A stretch of DNA of 64,000 nucleotides from Macrotis lagotis (Eukaryota > Chordata > Mammalia > Peramelemorphia > Peramelidae): assembly GCF_037893015.1 (NCBI RefSeq), contig NC_133666.1:256934294-256998293 (forward strand), given 5' to 3'. Below the pieces are notes generated by a model. That model was given only the letters and a program-made list of their open reading frames with translations. It was not told the origin of the DNA and did not search any database. Positions 46,320 to 57,897 of the stretch are shown piece after piece (position 1 is the stretch's first letter; every line of letters begins with the position of its first letter). Made by a program: the position numbers and the translations under genes.

Positions 46320-48022
46320 GGAGAGCTTTTCCTTTTGAAAAAATGAGAAGCAGGGTGAAGATATTCTCCATTGAGAGAAGAGGAGGGAAATTATTGGGTG
46401 GCATGATTATATCCTACATGAATCTGTGTATATCCCATCTCTGATTTAGAGAAGTGGGTATTATTAACAGTGGGAGGAGAATCTAGCTGACAGAAGTCAA
46501 TGCCCAGTCCTTTGGTGTGGCTAACTGTTGGACTTGTGGTAGTCCACAGAAGTTTGAGAATTGGCCTTGGGTGCTAGTCCCCCAGGTCCAGCCTAGATTC
46601 TCAGTTCCTGATCAGAGGTGCACCGTGGCACAGGATTCTGATCCAGAAGAGAGAAACACCAGTACATATAACTGAGTCAGTTCAAGGTGACTATTGTTTA
46701 CACCAGTCTGGCCAGGATGTTTTCCTGTCTGGTCATGTCCAGAAGCAAGGTACATATATTCTGGACTGTACAACTTAAAGAGATAGGTGACAGAGACTCA
46801 TGTGAAATGTAATAATGGTATCTGGATCCAGGGATTTGTTAAGGGAAACTGTGATTATGGGTTAGTATGGACTTGCAAGGAAAGTGCTGAAATGGCCATT
46901 TGAAAGAAAAAATAATTTAAGAAACATCATTAGATCTATTAGCTATTCTTGGGGTTGGTCCAATGGCACAAAATCAGGGATTTGTTTTGTTCAATTTTTG
47001 ATCCAGGAAGACCTGTATAAAGATATTGGTATAAAAACTTGCCAATGGAAGGAGGTACAGCAACTATGGAAATGTACCTATTATCATGATGATTATATGG
47101 CTTATTTAGGAGGGTCCCTTGGAAGTAAGGATGAACAGTATTATTCATTTTTGGAAACAAGGAAACTATATTCCTGGAAGACCAACCAGTACTAAAGGGA
47201 CATTACTGGATTTACGGGACTACTGTCTACACCCATTTGTCCAAAGGGTTGGTCAGGGAGTTGTTATCTAGACTTATGGGCCTACTACTTGGGCACAGGA
47301 TGGGAGTTGGGGCTCTGGATACCCAATTTATATCCTGATTAGATTCTAAGCTGTAGTGGAAAAATTACCAATTAGACAGATAGGGCCTCAACTTGCTGGC
47401 TAAGCCATGCAAACAAATCTGTTGATTTGAATCTATCAAGATAGATGTCAATAGACAAGTAGCAAAAGACATCAGAAAGTTGACATGTGCTCCCACACAA
47501 ACCTAGAAAATAGGATGGCTCCATGTCTGATAACAAGGAAATAAAAACTGATAAAAGAAAGTCAGTAGTTATGTCAGTAACAAGGGTTGTAATTTATGAA
47601 AGAAATCACTAACAAGATGTGAAACCCAAATTTTTATTATAAAAAGGGGGGAAATTGAGGAAAATGTGGGTGTTTGGGTTCCACAAAAATGTGAAGGGAG
47701 GATTGTTAAGTTTACATTACAAAGACTGGGCTCTGTCTATTGTTGCCTTATGGGCAGGTGACCTCAAATCTGATCAAAAACTGATGAGACCGAGTCTTGA
47801 CCTCCTCCTTTGAGCATGCTAAGGAGATCTAGCTGTTCTTGCTCATTGGAGCAGGGTGGGGAAAAACATAGGAACCAATGTATCAATTAGATTTTTGAAC
47901 CCAGCCTTAGATTGCCTTAAAAGAGCTTGTATTTTGGGGTTTCCCCCCAACATTTCTCCCACCATGAGAGAGGTGTGCCATTTTGTTAAGATATCTTAAT
48001 AAAAACAATTGTAATTTAAAAA
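46320..48022 (+). mobile_element. Endogenous retrovirus fossil, env-like region plus 3' LTR, inserted in L1
   Basis: An env-like region at about 46320-47630 precedes a purine tract (AAAAAGGGGGGAAA) and a 3' LTR starting TGAGGAAAATG at 47656. The LTR has AATAAA at 47998-48003. No 5' LTR, gag or pol is present. It ends in an A-rich run, and short AAAGAGA matches lie on both sides, so retroposition of a subgenomic transcript by L1 machinery is possible. Gamma/class I-like by its polypurine tract and LTR start. Broken, with multiple breaks. Confidence 0.6.
47656..48010 (+). repeat. 3' LTR of the retroviral fossil
   Basis: It begins right after the polypurine tract, carries CCTCCTTTGAGCATGCTAAG-like U3 text and a polyadenylation signal near its end, then an A-rich run. 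Confidence 0.6.
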
Positions 48023-48120
48023 AGAGAGACGGGGGAAAGGAGAGAGGGAGAGAATTTGAAATGCAAAACTTAAAAATGAAATGTTCAAAATTGTTTACAT
48101 ATTATTGATAAATATTTAAT
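48023..48120 (+). repeat. L1 3' UTR, second part
   Basis: GGGGGAAAGGAGAGAGGGAG, GAATTTGAAATGCAAAACTT and GTTCAAAATTGTTTACATAT complete the L1 left at 46319. Confidence 0.82.
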
Positions 48121-48237
48121 GAAATATATTTTACAAAACATAGCAGAAAAAATACCATATTGAATATGATTTATTTACTGGTTCATATGCTTAGCCTATC
48201 CCTTCAATCTTGGCTTTGTAAGGACTGCTGAAGGATC

Positions 48238-48239
<2 letters not shown>

Positions 48240-48292
<53 letters not shown>
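48240..48292. repeat. (CA)n microsatellite
   Basis: About 26 CA units. Confidence 0.97.
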
Positions 48293-48295
<3 letters not shown>

Positions 48296-49534
48296 TCTTC
48301 ATACAAACTCAGTTTCCAGGAATAAAAGCTTATTTATCTGTGATGATTCCCCCAAAGAAACACAGGATCCTAGAAGTGACAATGAATGTAGACGGTGTTG
48401 GATCAGCAAGGAGATCCTAAGACAGAGCTCCTGGAAGTATTTTAAGCTGGAAGTGGTGGTGTGACTGTAATGAGGTCAATGGAGTTGGGATGTTTTAGGA
48501 ACTGAGAACAGCAAAAGAATTGTGATCTGGTGAGCTAGTCTGATCTTGCTCTCCACTATATTGTGCATTAAGTGGACCCTGGGGGAATAGACACTTTCCA
48601 AATATCATCAGGGCTTTCTGTTAGCACTTAAAGTTGTAATATGTCAAGAGTAAATGGAGTTCTTTGGAGAGGAAAGGGGCTGCATTTAGACTTTTTATGA
48701 ACTTGGAGGTATCTTTTTTCCTTGGGTGGCTAAATAGGGTCTGTTCTACATTTGATATTCTATATACCTGAATTCTTTCATGTGAATACTGTACTTTTTT
48801 CTTTTTTGTTGTAGATATTTAGACATGGGCTAAATATTCCCATGGGGTAACTGTATTTGGGACATGGGACAAAGAGAGTACAATTAATTAAAACCCTCCA
48901 TTGGAGCATAAATTTGATTATGTGTCAGATACTGGAAGAGGCCAGGTAGTTCATTTCCCTCTCTTTAAAGATGAGGGAATAAACATTCCCAAGGTTTTAT
49001 CTCAAGATGTTAAATGGCAGGACCAGAAAGCAAACCTGGAAACCAGGGATCTTAGAACTCTAAATTCAGCATGATTTCCATAGCACCATGATGGAACTTT
49101 TGTGTGATATCATTAACTTGGTTTCTGGGTCATAATTTACACCTTCAAATAACTACCCAACATTTTAAAAGTCTATATGAGAACTTCCCCTAAATGTTTA
49201 CACCCCATATGCTGGAGGCATAGCTCTAACACAAGCACACTCTTAGCATCAATTCAATATTGGGATAAAATGAGGCACTTGTAAGTCACTGAACCAAGGA
49301 GGTTAACTTTTTCCAAAGATGTGCAGCAAGGATATGGCGGTATTGATCGTCAGATTTAGTGGACACGGCTTCCTTGCTTTCTGAACAGGACATTTACAGC
49401 ACTCTAGCCTAAAAAGCTCAGACTTTGTTGGGACTCGGTGGACCCAGAATCTGCTTAGGGGCAGCCAGGATAGTTAGACAGCACTGTGGGGCTGAGGGGG
49501 TGGGAGGGAGCTCCCTCTGGGAGGTGGAGGCAAA
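48293..49534. other. Mostly unassigned, with a MIR3-like relic
   Basis: 48925-49095 (minus) has AGATGAGGGAATAAACATTC, GGCAGGACCAGAAAGCAAAC and GATTTCCATAGCACCATGAT, the antisense MIR3 order. The rest is not recognised. Confidence 0.5.
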
Positions 49535-50560
49535 TTGATTCAATTCAACAAATATTTATTAAGGACCTTCTATGAATCAGACATTGTGCTAAGTTGTTAG
49601 GGATAGAAAAAGAGGCTCCTGCCCTCAAGGGGCTTACAATCTAATAGACAACATGCAAACAAATTCAGACAAAATAAGCTATATAGATGATAAATGAGAA
49701 ATAATTAATGGAGGGAAGACCAGAATTTAGAGGAGTTGGGAAAGACTTCCTATAGCAGTTAGGATTTTACCTGGGACTTCAAGTCATGGAGATCAGTAAT
49801 CAGAGTGGAGGATAGTAAGCTCCCTAGGCATGGGGGGACAACTAGAAGATAAGAGTCAAGAGATAGGGTTAATGGAATAGCCAGCAGGCTGGAGTCCCTG
49901 GATGAAAGATTATGAGCTAGTTAGGGAGTAAACTATAAGATGATTTGAAATGTAGGAGGGTCTTAGGTTATGAAGGGCTGTGAATGCCAAACAACATTCT
50001 GTATTTTATCCTGGAGGTGTTAAGAAGACAGTGGGGTTTATTGAGCTGAGGGGAAGAGGGTTACATGATTGGAATGGCATTTTAGGAAAATCACTTTGGT
50101 GGTTGAATGGAAGATGGATTGGAGTGGAGAGTGACTTGTGGCAGGCAGATCCACCAATAGGCTTTGGCAGTAACAGATATGAGGTGATGCAGACCTGCAC
50201 TAGTGTTGGCAGTGTCAAAGGAAAGAAAAGATGTATTTGGGAGATATTCCAAAGATGAAGTTGGTAAGCCTGGGCAATAGCTTGGATATGGGGGAGTGAG
50301 AGAGGAATCCAAGATGTGATCTAGACTGTGGTGACCCTGAGGGACAAGAAGGATGGGACTGCCCTCTACAAAAATGGGTAAGGTTGTGGTAGGGGAAGGT
50401 TTAGAAGTAAATATATTTCTTTTTTTAGGCATATTGATTTTAAGATGCCTGAGTATTCATTCAGTTTTGAGATGTCTGAAAGGCAGTTGGAGATGGAGTT
50501 CCTGCATACAGCTTTACCTTATTATATCAAATTATTGTGTATGTGGGCATTTATATAATA
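49535..50560 (-). repeat. L2 LINE, ORF2 end and 3' UTR, antisense
   Basis: The left end is the reversed terminus (TTCAACAAATATTTATTAAG, CATTGTGCTAAGTTGTTAGG). Then comes ORF2 text: GGAAAATCACTTTGGTGGTT, GGTGATGCAGACCTGCACTA, GATGTCTGAAAGGCAGTTGG. Overlapping open frames at 49980-50432 are read-through of this LINE. Confidence 0.85.
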
Positions 50561-51131
50561 TTGATTACTGTGGTATGACATCTGGGGAGGAAGTTGAGGC
50601 AAGGAAAAAAGGAACCTAAATCTCAAAAGCTGATGGTGTTGGATCAATTCAAGATGATTAGAAAAGGAGTTAACCAAGTTGACAAGGCAAGAAGAGGTAG
50701 GAAACTAGTTGAAAAGGAAGATATTGTTTCAATCTAAAATTAAGGGAAAGAATTATTTGACAATGGTAGAAAGGACCCCCACAATCAGTGCTTCTAGTAT
50801 TTCTTTAATCTTTTTCATTTTCCAATTTTTGAGGGCTGAAGAGTCCTATGGATTCAATAGCTTAAGAAATGTATACCTTGAAATCTAATTAGGAATCCTT
50901 GAATTATTTTGCAATTCCTTTAATTCTTACCCTCTTCTTCCCTCTCTATTGCTCCCTATTCCCCTTTTTGCATTAACATTCATTTGGGTTTCTTGTTCAT
51001 TAACAATGAAAACTGAGAAAGCTTGCTTCTACCTGTTGGATTCTTTGTCATACAAACACGACATGGGATTCAAGTTCAAATCTGTTCTAAGCCAAAACAA
51101 CTCAGAAATTCCAAAGAATATATACTTCTTA
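50561..51131. other. Unassigned sequence
   Basis: The first 150 bases may still be L2. No gene seen. Confidence 0.4.
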
Positions 51132-51310
51132 GAAGGCAGTGTGGTATAGGGGAAAAAATTCTAATGTGGGAGTAAGATGACTTGGATTGCAATCCTAATT
51201 GTACCCTCCAAAGGTTTGATCACACTGAGCAAATTCCTAAGTCTTTCTATCTGTGAAATGATCGGTACTGCTGGATCATCTCTAAAACCCTTAGTTTCAC
51301 ATTTCTAGGA
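51132..51310 (+). repeat. MIR3-like SINE relic
   Basis: GGCAGTGTGGTATAGGGGAA head, GATTGCAATCCTAATTGTAC B-box region, TCTATCTGTGAAATGATCGG and TCTCTAAAACCCTTAG. Confidence 0.75.
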
Positions 51311-51389
51311 CCAGGATTTATTCTAGATGATGAAGGGGATGGAAACCAATACTATTTTGAAAGATCATTTTAAAGAAACATAATTGTTT

Positions 51390-51565
51390 AGCCTTGCAAA
51401 GAGAGGTCTTAAGGTCAGGATATATCTTCAAGTACTTGGAGACCTATGTGGAGTAGAGGTTACATATATTATGCTTGGCTCTAGAGAAGAGGAAGTGATT
51501 TGGATCTGGAGAGAAGTGATTTGTTTTCCTTGTGACCTAGATCTTTCTGAAGGAAGTGATGCTGG
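51390..51565 (+). repeat. L3/CR1-like LINE 3' fragment, sense
   Basis: GCAAAGAGAGGTCTTAAGGT, TCTTCAAGTACTTGGAGACC and TGTGGAGTAGAGG follow the ...GTCTTCAAGTATTTGAAGG...GTGGAAGAGGG block. Confidence 0.65.
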
Positions 51566-51574
51566 GTTACATTG

Positions 51575-51790
51575 ATATGCATACATATCTATAACCTCAA
51601 AGGTCTCCTAATCCTAATCATAAACTGCAAAAGGATCCACTGCAACATCCACCCAAAATGGTCATCCAGCCTTTGCTTGACAACCCCACTATCTCCTGAG
51701 GCAACTTATTCCACTCTGAAAGCTAGAGTCTAATTAATGGGATTACTTTTCCCCTTCAGGAATCAATATCTATTTTTCTGTGATCTCCAT
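51575..51790 (-). repeat. L3/CR1-like LINE 3' fragment, antisense
   Basis: GGTCATCCAGCCTTTGCTTG, CACTATCTCCTGAGGCAACT and TATTCCACTCTGAAAGCTAG are the reverse complement of the downstream L3 block. It stands head to head with 51390-51565. Confidence 0.7.
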
Positions 51791-51872
51791 TCATGGCTCA
51801 AGTAAAAAATGTTTTTATTTTTACTTATTGATTGAGGACTTCATTAAAGAACTAGATGTTCACTAGAAGCTG

Positions 51873-52132
51873 AGGGGCAGCTAAGTGGTGCAGTCAGGAG
51901 GACTCCAGGAGGATGAGAGTTCAAAACTGACCTCAGACACTTGACTCTTATTAGTTGTGTGACCTTGGGCAAGTCACTTTACACAGATTGCCTTGCATTT
52001 AAGACCTTCTCCAGTCATCCTGATTCATATCTGGCCATTGGACTTGGATGGCTCTGGAGAAGAAAGTGAGGCTGTGACAGCATGGCACCCCTTCCCTTTG
52101 AATCCCTTTGAGAATGAAGGACAAATATCATT
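51873..52132 (+). repeat. Full-length long marsupial SINE (WALLSI/MAR-like)
   Basis: GAGGGGCAGCTAAGTGGTGC head, TAGTTGTGTGACCTTGGGCA core, TCCAGTCATCCTGATTCATA, GGCTCTGGAGAAGAAAGTGA, then GAGAATGAAGGACAAATATC. It defines the element for the partial copies at 29070, 38410 and 57978. Confidence 0.87.
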
Positions 52133-53899
52133 AGTTGCTTCCGTAGAAGTAGTTTCATGATCTATTAAATATTGACAGTACAGTTAAATTATTTGAAGAA
52201 AACTCAATGAATTTTTAGTACTCACTGCTATGATGGCTTAGAAGGCAACATTAAAAAAAATTTCCTTTACAGCTGAAAAACAACAAAGACTGTTAAATAC
52301 ATGTCACTTAAAACTTGAAAAGTTATTAAAATAATATTCTGATGTCTCTTTGTGGTGTGGAGGTGACTCTGGGCTATGAAAGGCTTTAAAAATTCTGGGA
52401 GAACTATAACAGTTGTCAGTGATGAGGACCATAGCAAGGCTTATTTAGTTTTTTTCACCACAAGGCTGGTCACCAGCTGATGAGTTTTGGGGCAGTGACA
52501 GCTAATGAAATCTTGTACTGATGTGTGGAATTATTCCAACAGAAATCAATGGAGAGAATAATCATACTGGTGGAATGACAGCTCTTTCAAAGTAATTTGA
52601 AGCATTTTTGTAAATTACTTACAATGCAATTTTTAAAATATCTTTTTCTATTTAGAAGAAAAAAATATCATGAATATTCAGGCCTTGTGGTTTGATAATG
52701 ATTTTAGTAATCGGGATAAATTCTATCCTTAGTTATATGTGTGGTTCTCTCATTGCTTTTGGCCTGTTTAAATCAAACATTAGGAGGAAATGTTCTATGA
52801 TGTACAGTCTATTATTATTACAGATCATAAAAGCAGCAAAGAATTGGGTCAGGAATGCTAGTATCACTATCATAAAGATTATAACAGCAAAATAATTATA
52901 TAATTATATGCATTAAAAACAAGAGAATGATTGTTACTGACTATATCAATAGTGCATTTGAATGATTACATGCCTCTTATCCTTTTCAGGTAAAATATTC
53001 TTCAATCTATTTAGTTGAAAATTGAGCCAATTCACTAAGAGGTAATTATAAATACCGACATGATTTTCTGAACTCATTATAACTATTCCTGTGACTTTAT
53101 TACACATTTTTTCTCTCAAATTTGACTTAGAACATTACTTTGATCTGACATTAATACTAAGCAGTTAATTAATCAGCCCTATTTACTTTTACTTCCTCTT
53201 TTGAAGTGACCAGCACATAGATATATTTTAGGCAATAAAATGATGAAGTGCCAAAAATGCTGTAATATTTCCCAAGGGAGGCTTATTCAATCTCTTGACC
53301 TGGTTATATGAATTGATAGATTTGGATAATTGTTTTAACATTCCTCTTTATATTCCTCAAATAATTATGAGAGCCCTCACCTGAACCATCAACATTTTGT
53401 TTTTATCACTACTGAATCTGCCAGTCATTGAGATTTCTCCTTATCACATTTTTACCAGTTTCCATAATTTAGACGTTTGTATATTTTAATTGGAATTGAT
53501 TTGGTATTTTGTCTTTCTAATCCCTATGTATCGTTTGGTAACTTGTAGGATATTCCTTAAATTGCATGTTTGATGTATTTTATTACTATGACTCCTAAAT
53601 TTTTCCAGATCCCTAATAGAAAAATGATATATAAAGGAATATAAAATTGTTCTTGACTGTGGCTTGAGATTTCCCATCTATATAATACTAATTTTCTACA
53701 TTCCTTTCTCTTTGACTTGTTGGGATTTCCAATAAGACTACTAGCATAGTTTAATCTAGTCTGCCATTAACTCACTCTTTCCTGATTCCCGCCCCCTCCT
53801 CCAAACTGTAGAATCTGGAGGGAAATGAAAAGAAGATCCTGCTCACAAAAAAAAAAAAGTTTAGGATCTAGTTTTAAGGACCAGAAAGTTATTTTCATG

Positions 53900-53955
<56 letters not shown>

Positions 53956-54499
53956 TCAACTTTTGCTAATTTTGTAAGTATGGTTCACTTGATATTCAGA
54001 TTCAAATGTATGATGGGCTTCTTGTGGCAATCCGCACATTTGGAAGAAGGCTGACAGGCAGCACATTTTGTCTTTCCTTACTTACCTTACTCTAGCAGTC
54101 TCTCTGTATGGTACATGATGTCCTATTTCTTTCTAACATTGACACTACATGATTTTCCATTTCCCCTTTTATGTTCTACCTTTTTTCAACCTGGTTCCAT
54201 TTAGAGCATGTTTTTTTCCCCCAAATTCCTTTCCCAGTTCTAATATGTGCTTTCAATCTGGATTCTTTTTTTTTCCTTGTCATGTATGGCACTTGCAGAC
54301 CTTTTCCTTAGACCTTCTGTTCACTGGCGAATTCAATAATTTTCAATAATTCAATAATAGACTGTACAAATTCAATAAATTTGTCCAAAATAGGACTTAA
54401 GACCTGAAATGGGTAATAATAATGAGTTCAATAACATTACAAATTATATTCTAATTATTTATTTACACAAATTGTTAGATTCAAAGTGCATTACAGAAC
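52133..54499. other. Largely repeat-free AT-rich sequence
   Basis: It holds only the (CA)n at 53902-53954. No SINE, LINE or convincing exon. It lies beyond the 3' end of the minus-strand gene. Confidence 0.45.
53902..53954. repeat. (CA)n microsatellite
   Basis: About 26 CA units. Confidence 0.97.
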
Positions 54500-54640
54500 A
54501 GACATTTTTGCAATTTGCCACTCTAATTTTATAGGTGAGGAAACCAAGGTTGAAAGACATCTACCAACTGCCCAAGGTTCTATAATAACTTCTGGTTAGA
54601 AGTCTGTCCCGAGGCAATTTTGCTTTTTAATCAACCTCAT
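54500..54640 (-). repeat. MIR relic
   Basis: TTTTATAGGTGAGGAAACCA, AGGTTGAAAGACATC, CAACTGCCCAAGGTTCTATA is antisense MIR core. Confidence 0.65.
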
Positions 54641-55269
54641 TCTAAAACATGATTTGATTTAATAAAATCATGTTGCCCAGTTCACTTAATGCCATTTATT
54701 TTAAAAAATGCCTAATATTTTAAAGTAGTTTCTAATATTTAGTTAAGCACCAATAAAAAGCTTACCGAATGAATATTAACTAGTGTTCTTCAAGGGTCTT
54801 TCACAGTTATTATTTTATTTAATATTTATAAGAATGAAAAAACAATCCCACTTTGTGGAAGACTTCAAAATGGAGATTTAAAAAAATACTCTTATTTGAG
54901 GATAGTTTATTTAAAAGAGAATTGTAGTGAAAGTCAGGTCTGAACACTCAACAGTTTTATCATAGACTTGTGATGTATGACTTTACACAAATCACAAGAA
55001 TTTTCTTCATGCCTTGGTTTCCTCTTCCATTTCTGTATTATATACAGATGGTACAGGGAGAAAAGGAGCTAAAATATATTAAAATGCATTGGGGGAAAAG
55101 TGCCATGTAATATAATTATTTAGTATACATTAATAATGCTTGTTCATATCTACAGAAGTATATGATATATAAAGCATGTGTGTAGTTTTTTTTTCATTGT
55201 AGAGAACATCCAGTGTGGGAAATTCCTCCACAGACTGAAGAGCAAAATTTGTTTATGACTTAGTACTTA
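54641..55269. other. AT-rich sequence with a faint MIR-like patch
   Basis: CCTTGGTTTCCTCTTCCATT near 55014 hints at a sense MIR. Nothing else recognised. Confidence 0.35.
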
Positions 55270-55400
55270 AGATGGAGCAACTTTCCTGAGGCACACAGAG
55301 TTAAGTGCCCTTAAGGGTCCATCAATCTTCTGTCAGAGACAGGATTTGAACACAGGTTTTGCTTCCTCTATGTCTAGCATTCTAATCACAGTAAAATACT
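55270..55400 (-). repeat. MIR-type relic
   Basis: GACAGGATTTGAACACAGGT and CATTCTAATCACAGTAAAAT match the reversed head region. Confidence 0.6.
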
Positions 55401-56849
55401 GCCTCATCTACACAATTAAAACATTAACTGAAAAATTAAATGTATGCTATGTTAAAAACATCAAATATATTCATACAATTCATGTTGATGAGTAGGTATT
55501 TGAGCTTATATAATTATCACAATATACTGAAGATAAGTAGGCTTGGATAAAGTGATGGAGTAAAAGATAACTAGAGATGGGAGGTCTTCATTAAAAATGT
55601 CCTGTTAAACTTTTTTTTCATTTTTCTTGCTAAGGCAAATTGAAAATATAGGTTTAACATCTTCAGTGTTTCTGTGCTGTCATTATTTGGCCATATTTCT
55701 AGCTTATTAATGGGTTCATCTACCCAGAACAGAAATAGATCTGTATCATTTTTTTCAGACATAAAACTTGGGAAAGGAAATGCACTTTAGACTAGGGATC
55801 CTTTCTCACACAAACAATGGTTGTGTGACTTAGAATGTGCAAATTTTCTTTGTGCTTCAGGTTTTTTAGCTTTATCATGGGAACACTTGGCATAGTATAG
55901 TGTAGTAAGAAAACATTTTAAGCTTTTGAATCTCTTTTCAAATTACAGATATTAATTATACCACCACAGAAATGAACAGAGAGAAATTATCACAATTTAT
56001 AGAAGAAAAATCATCTGCTGTTGGCTTCAATCAAGTCCATCAATGAATAACATGCCACCTTTTATTGCACATTCACAGCATATTTTACTTAACTCACCTA
56101 AGAAAGCTAATCATTAAAGAAAATTAATTGGGGCCATGTCTTCATTAGGATATGAAAGCTCACTTAGCAAATTATATTTTAAGGTCACAAAGTTGTAGTC
56201 AAGAGTTTTAAAAGTTATTTTTTCCTAAAAAAAGGCATTTATTTATTTCCTTCTTATTGGCAGGCATTATTCTCAATATCTTCTTTTTTCCTCATTTGGT
56301 GTTTGAAATAATCATATAAAAATCCAAAGGAAATTATTATAGTACACATTCCAGTTACTCATGTTAATAAGAGGGCATAACTTGAAGTTCAAAATAATTC
56401 ATTCTTCCTGGGTTATTTTCTGAGGAGTGTGGTTTCTCTTCAAGGCAAATAATTTGAATAATCAGGAACTGACTGGTGTATATGTGTGTTGTTCAAATAA
56501 CGAAGACTATTCTCTATCTAGATTAAAGAAAACATTTTAAAATTAAGGACAAATGTGGAAAGAAAAGTGATAATTGCAAAAATGCAAACAAAGGGTTAAC
56601 AGTGCTGTGTTATATATACTAGATAGACTTGATCATAAGTTAAATTCAATTCGCTTACTATTGTCTACTTGGGAAACATCAATAGGTAAATTCATCAATC
56701 CCAGGCTTTGTACAGACCAAATAATTCAATATAACATATTGAACATATAACATGTTTATATGTAACATATAAAAACTTCAGAAAACTTTAAAAAGACTTT
56801 TTTAAGTCAAAGCTATTTACATAATCAAGGTTTTATATAATTGTTTAAC
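55401..56849. other. Repeat-free sequence downstream of the terminal exon
   Basis: No repeat is recognised for about 1.4 kb. It could hold a longer 3' UTR or conserved elements. No open frame is convincing. Confidence 0.4.
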
Positions 56850-56855
56850 TTTATT
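56850..56855 (-). promoter_or_regulatory. Candidate polyadenylation signal AATAAA
   Basis: AATAAA on the minus strand lies 15 nt past the TAG of the terminal exon. It would give a very short 3' UTR. Longer 3' UTR isoforms ending further left cannot be excluded, because 55400-56850 is largely repeat-free. Confidence 0.45.
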
Positions 56856-56870
56856 AAAATGTGAAAATTC

Positions 56871-57070
56871 CTAAAACGGAAAGAAAAAATAGCAAAGAAA
56901 GCAGAAAACAATGAATCCAATGACCCAGTTTACTGAATAGATATAGATGATAACCATGTCCATGTCAAACCACCATGCACGGCTGTCATCCTCAAAGTGC
57001 ATATAATCCATTCTATGAGCACCATGTGGAAATTGTCTCCTTGTAACTGGATCTGCACGTCCACCGAAAC
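56871..57070 (-). CDS. Terminal coding exon of an unrecognised single-pass (tail-anchored-like) membrane protein
   Basis: Read on the minus strand, a splice acceptor (ATTTTTATTCAG, ending at 57071) is followed by an open frame of 65 codons and TAG at 56873-56871. The first two bases complete a codon split by a phase-1 intron. The tail starts [20 protein letters not shown], continues with an acidic patch (HFEDD, WWFDMD) and ends in about 27 hydrophobic residues ([16 protein letters not shown], then [11 protein letters not shown] at the C terminus). This suggests a basic, then acidic, soluble part followed by one membrane segment with almost no lumenal tail, as in tail-anchored proteins. No interspersed repeat covers it, and AATAAA follows the stop by 15 nt. 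I do not recognise the family. Earlier exons must lie at higher coordinates, probably beyond 64000. Coding status is inferred from frame, splice site and composition. Confidence 0.72.
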
Positions 57071-57082
57071 CTGAATAAAAAT
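57071..57082 (-). promoter_or_regulatory. 3' splice site before the terminal exon
   Basis: The minus strand reads ATATTTTTATTCAG and then GTTTCGG. The T-rich tract plus CAG fits a vertebrate acceptor, and the reading frame downstream opens exactly from here in phase 1. Confidence 0.6.
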
Positions 57083-57897
57083 ATATGAGCAGATTTTTTT
57101 AAAAAGTTGTTTAAAATAAATAGAGCACTCAAAAGTGAGGCTAGGTTATGAACATTCACAGTTCTAAACTTTTATGAGGAGAAAAATCTCAGAATCTTAC
57201 ACTAATTATTATGGTTTATATCTGATAATAATATCTCAAGTAAGGAGGCTGTAATATGCCAAAATTAGAAGTCAAGAGAAAGAGATTGATAGAAAATTAT
57301 TTTCTCCCAGAAGCAATAGGGAGTCATGGATCATTTCAAAGATCCTCTTATCATTACAATTAAATTTTCCACTAAGTTCACATAGTTGAGTTTCGGGAAA
57401 GATTATAAAAGCTGAATCATACTCTATCTAGCACTAGTCAAAAAGATCAGACAGAGGTGTTTCTTGAGGAATTTCTACTTTTATTGCCACAGATTTAAGA
57501 GTGATCTGGATGAAAGGTAGATTGAACTTTTAAGGCACGGAGGTATAAATTGCATTATTGAGATAAATACTGAAATTTTAAAAAGAATTAATGAGTACTT
57601 TGGAAAGTAAAAATCTATTTGCTTCATATTTTTATCTGATGATGTGGTTTAAGTAAGACATTCTGAAAATAAATACTAAAACAATTCACATTTATTGAGT
57701 TTTAGGGACATCTTAACTCTGTTTGCTTTTAACAATATGTAAGTGCTTATTAACTTTTTTAAATCACAAAACTGAAAAAAGAAACTTGTACTTCTAATAA
57801 ATGTTAATGACACCAACAAGATTTAGTAGGAAAAGAGTTTGAAGTTAAATATGAATTGTAACACATTCTAACCTTTACCCAGACTAATTGGAGATAA
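57083..57897. other. Intron-like sequence upstream of the terminal exon
   Basis: AT-rich, no repeat or second exon found. Confidence 0.4.

Noticed and set aside
46884-47195. 103-codon plus-strand open frame as a host gene
   Set aside because: It lies in the env-like region of a retroviral fossil directly upstream of the polypurine tract and LTR.
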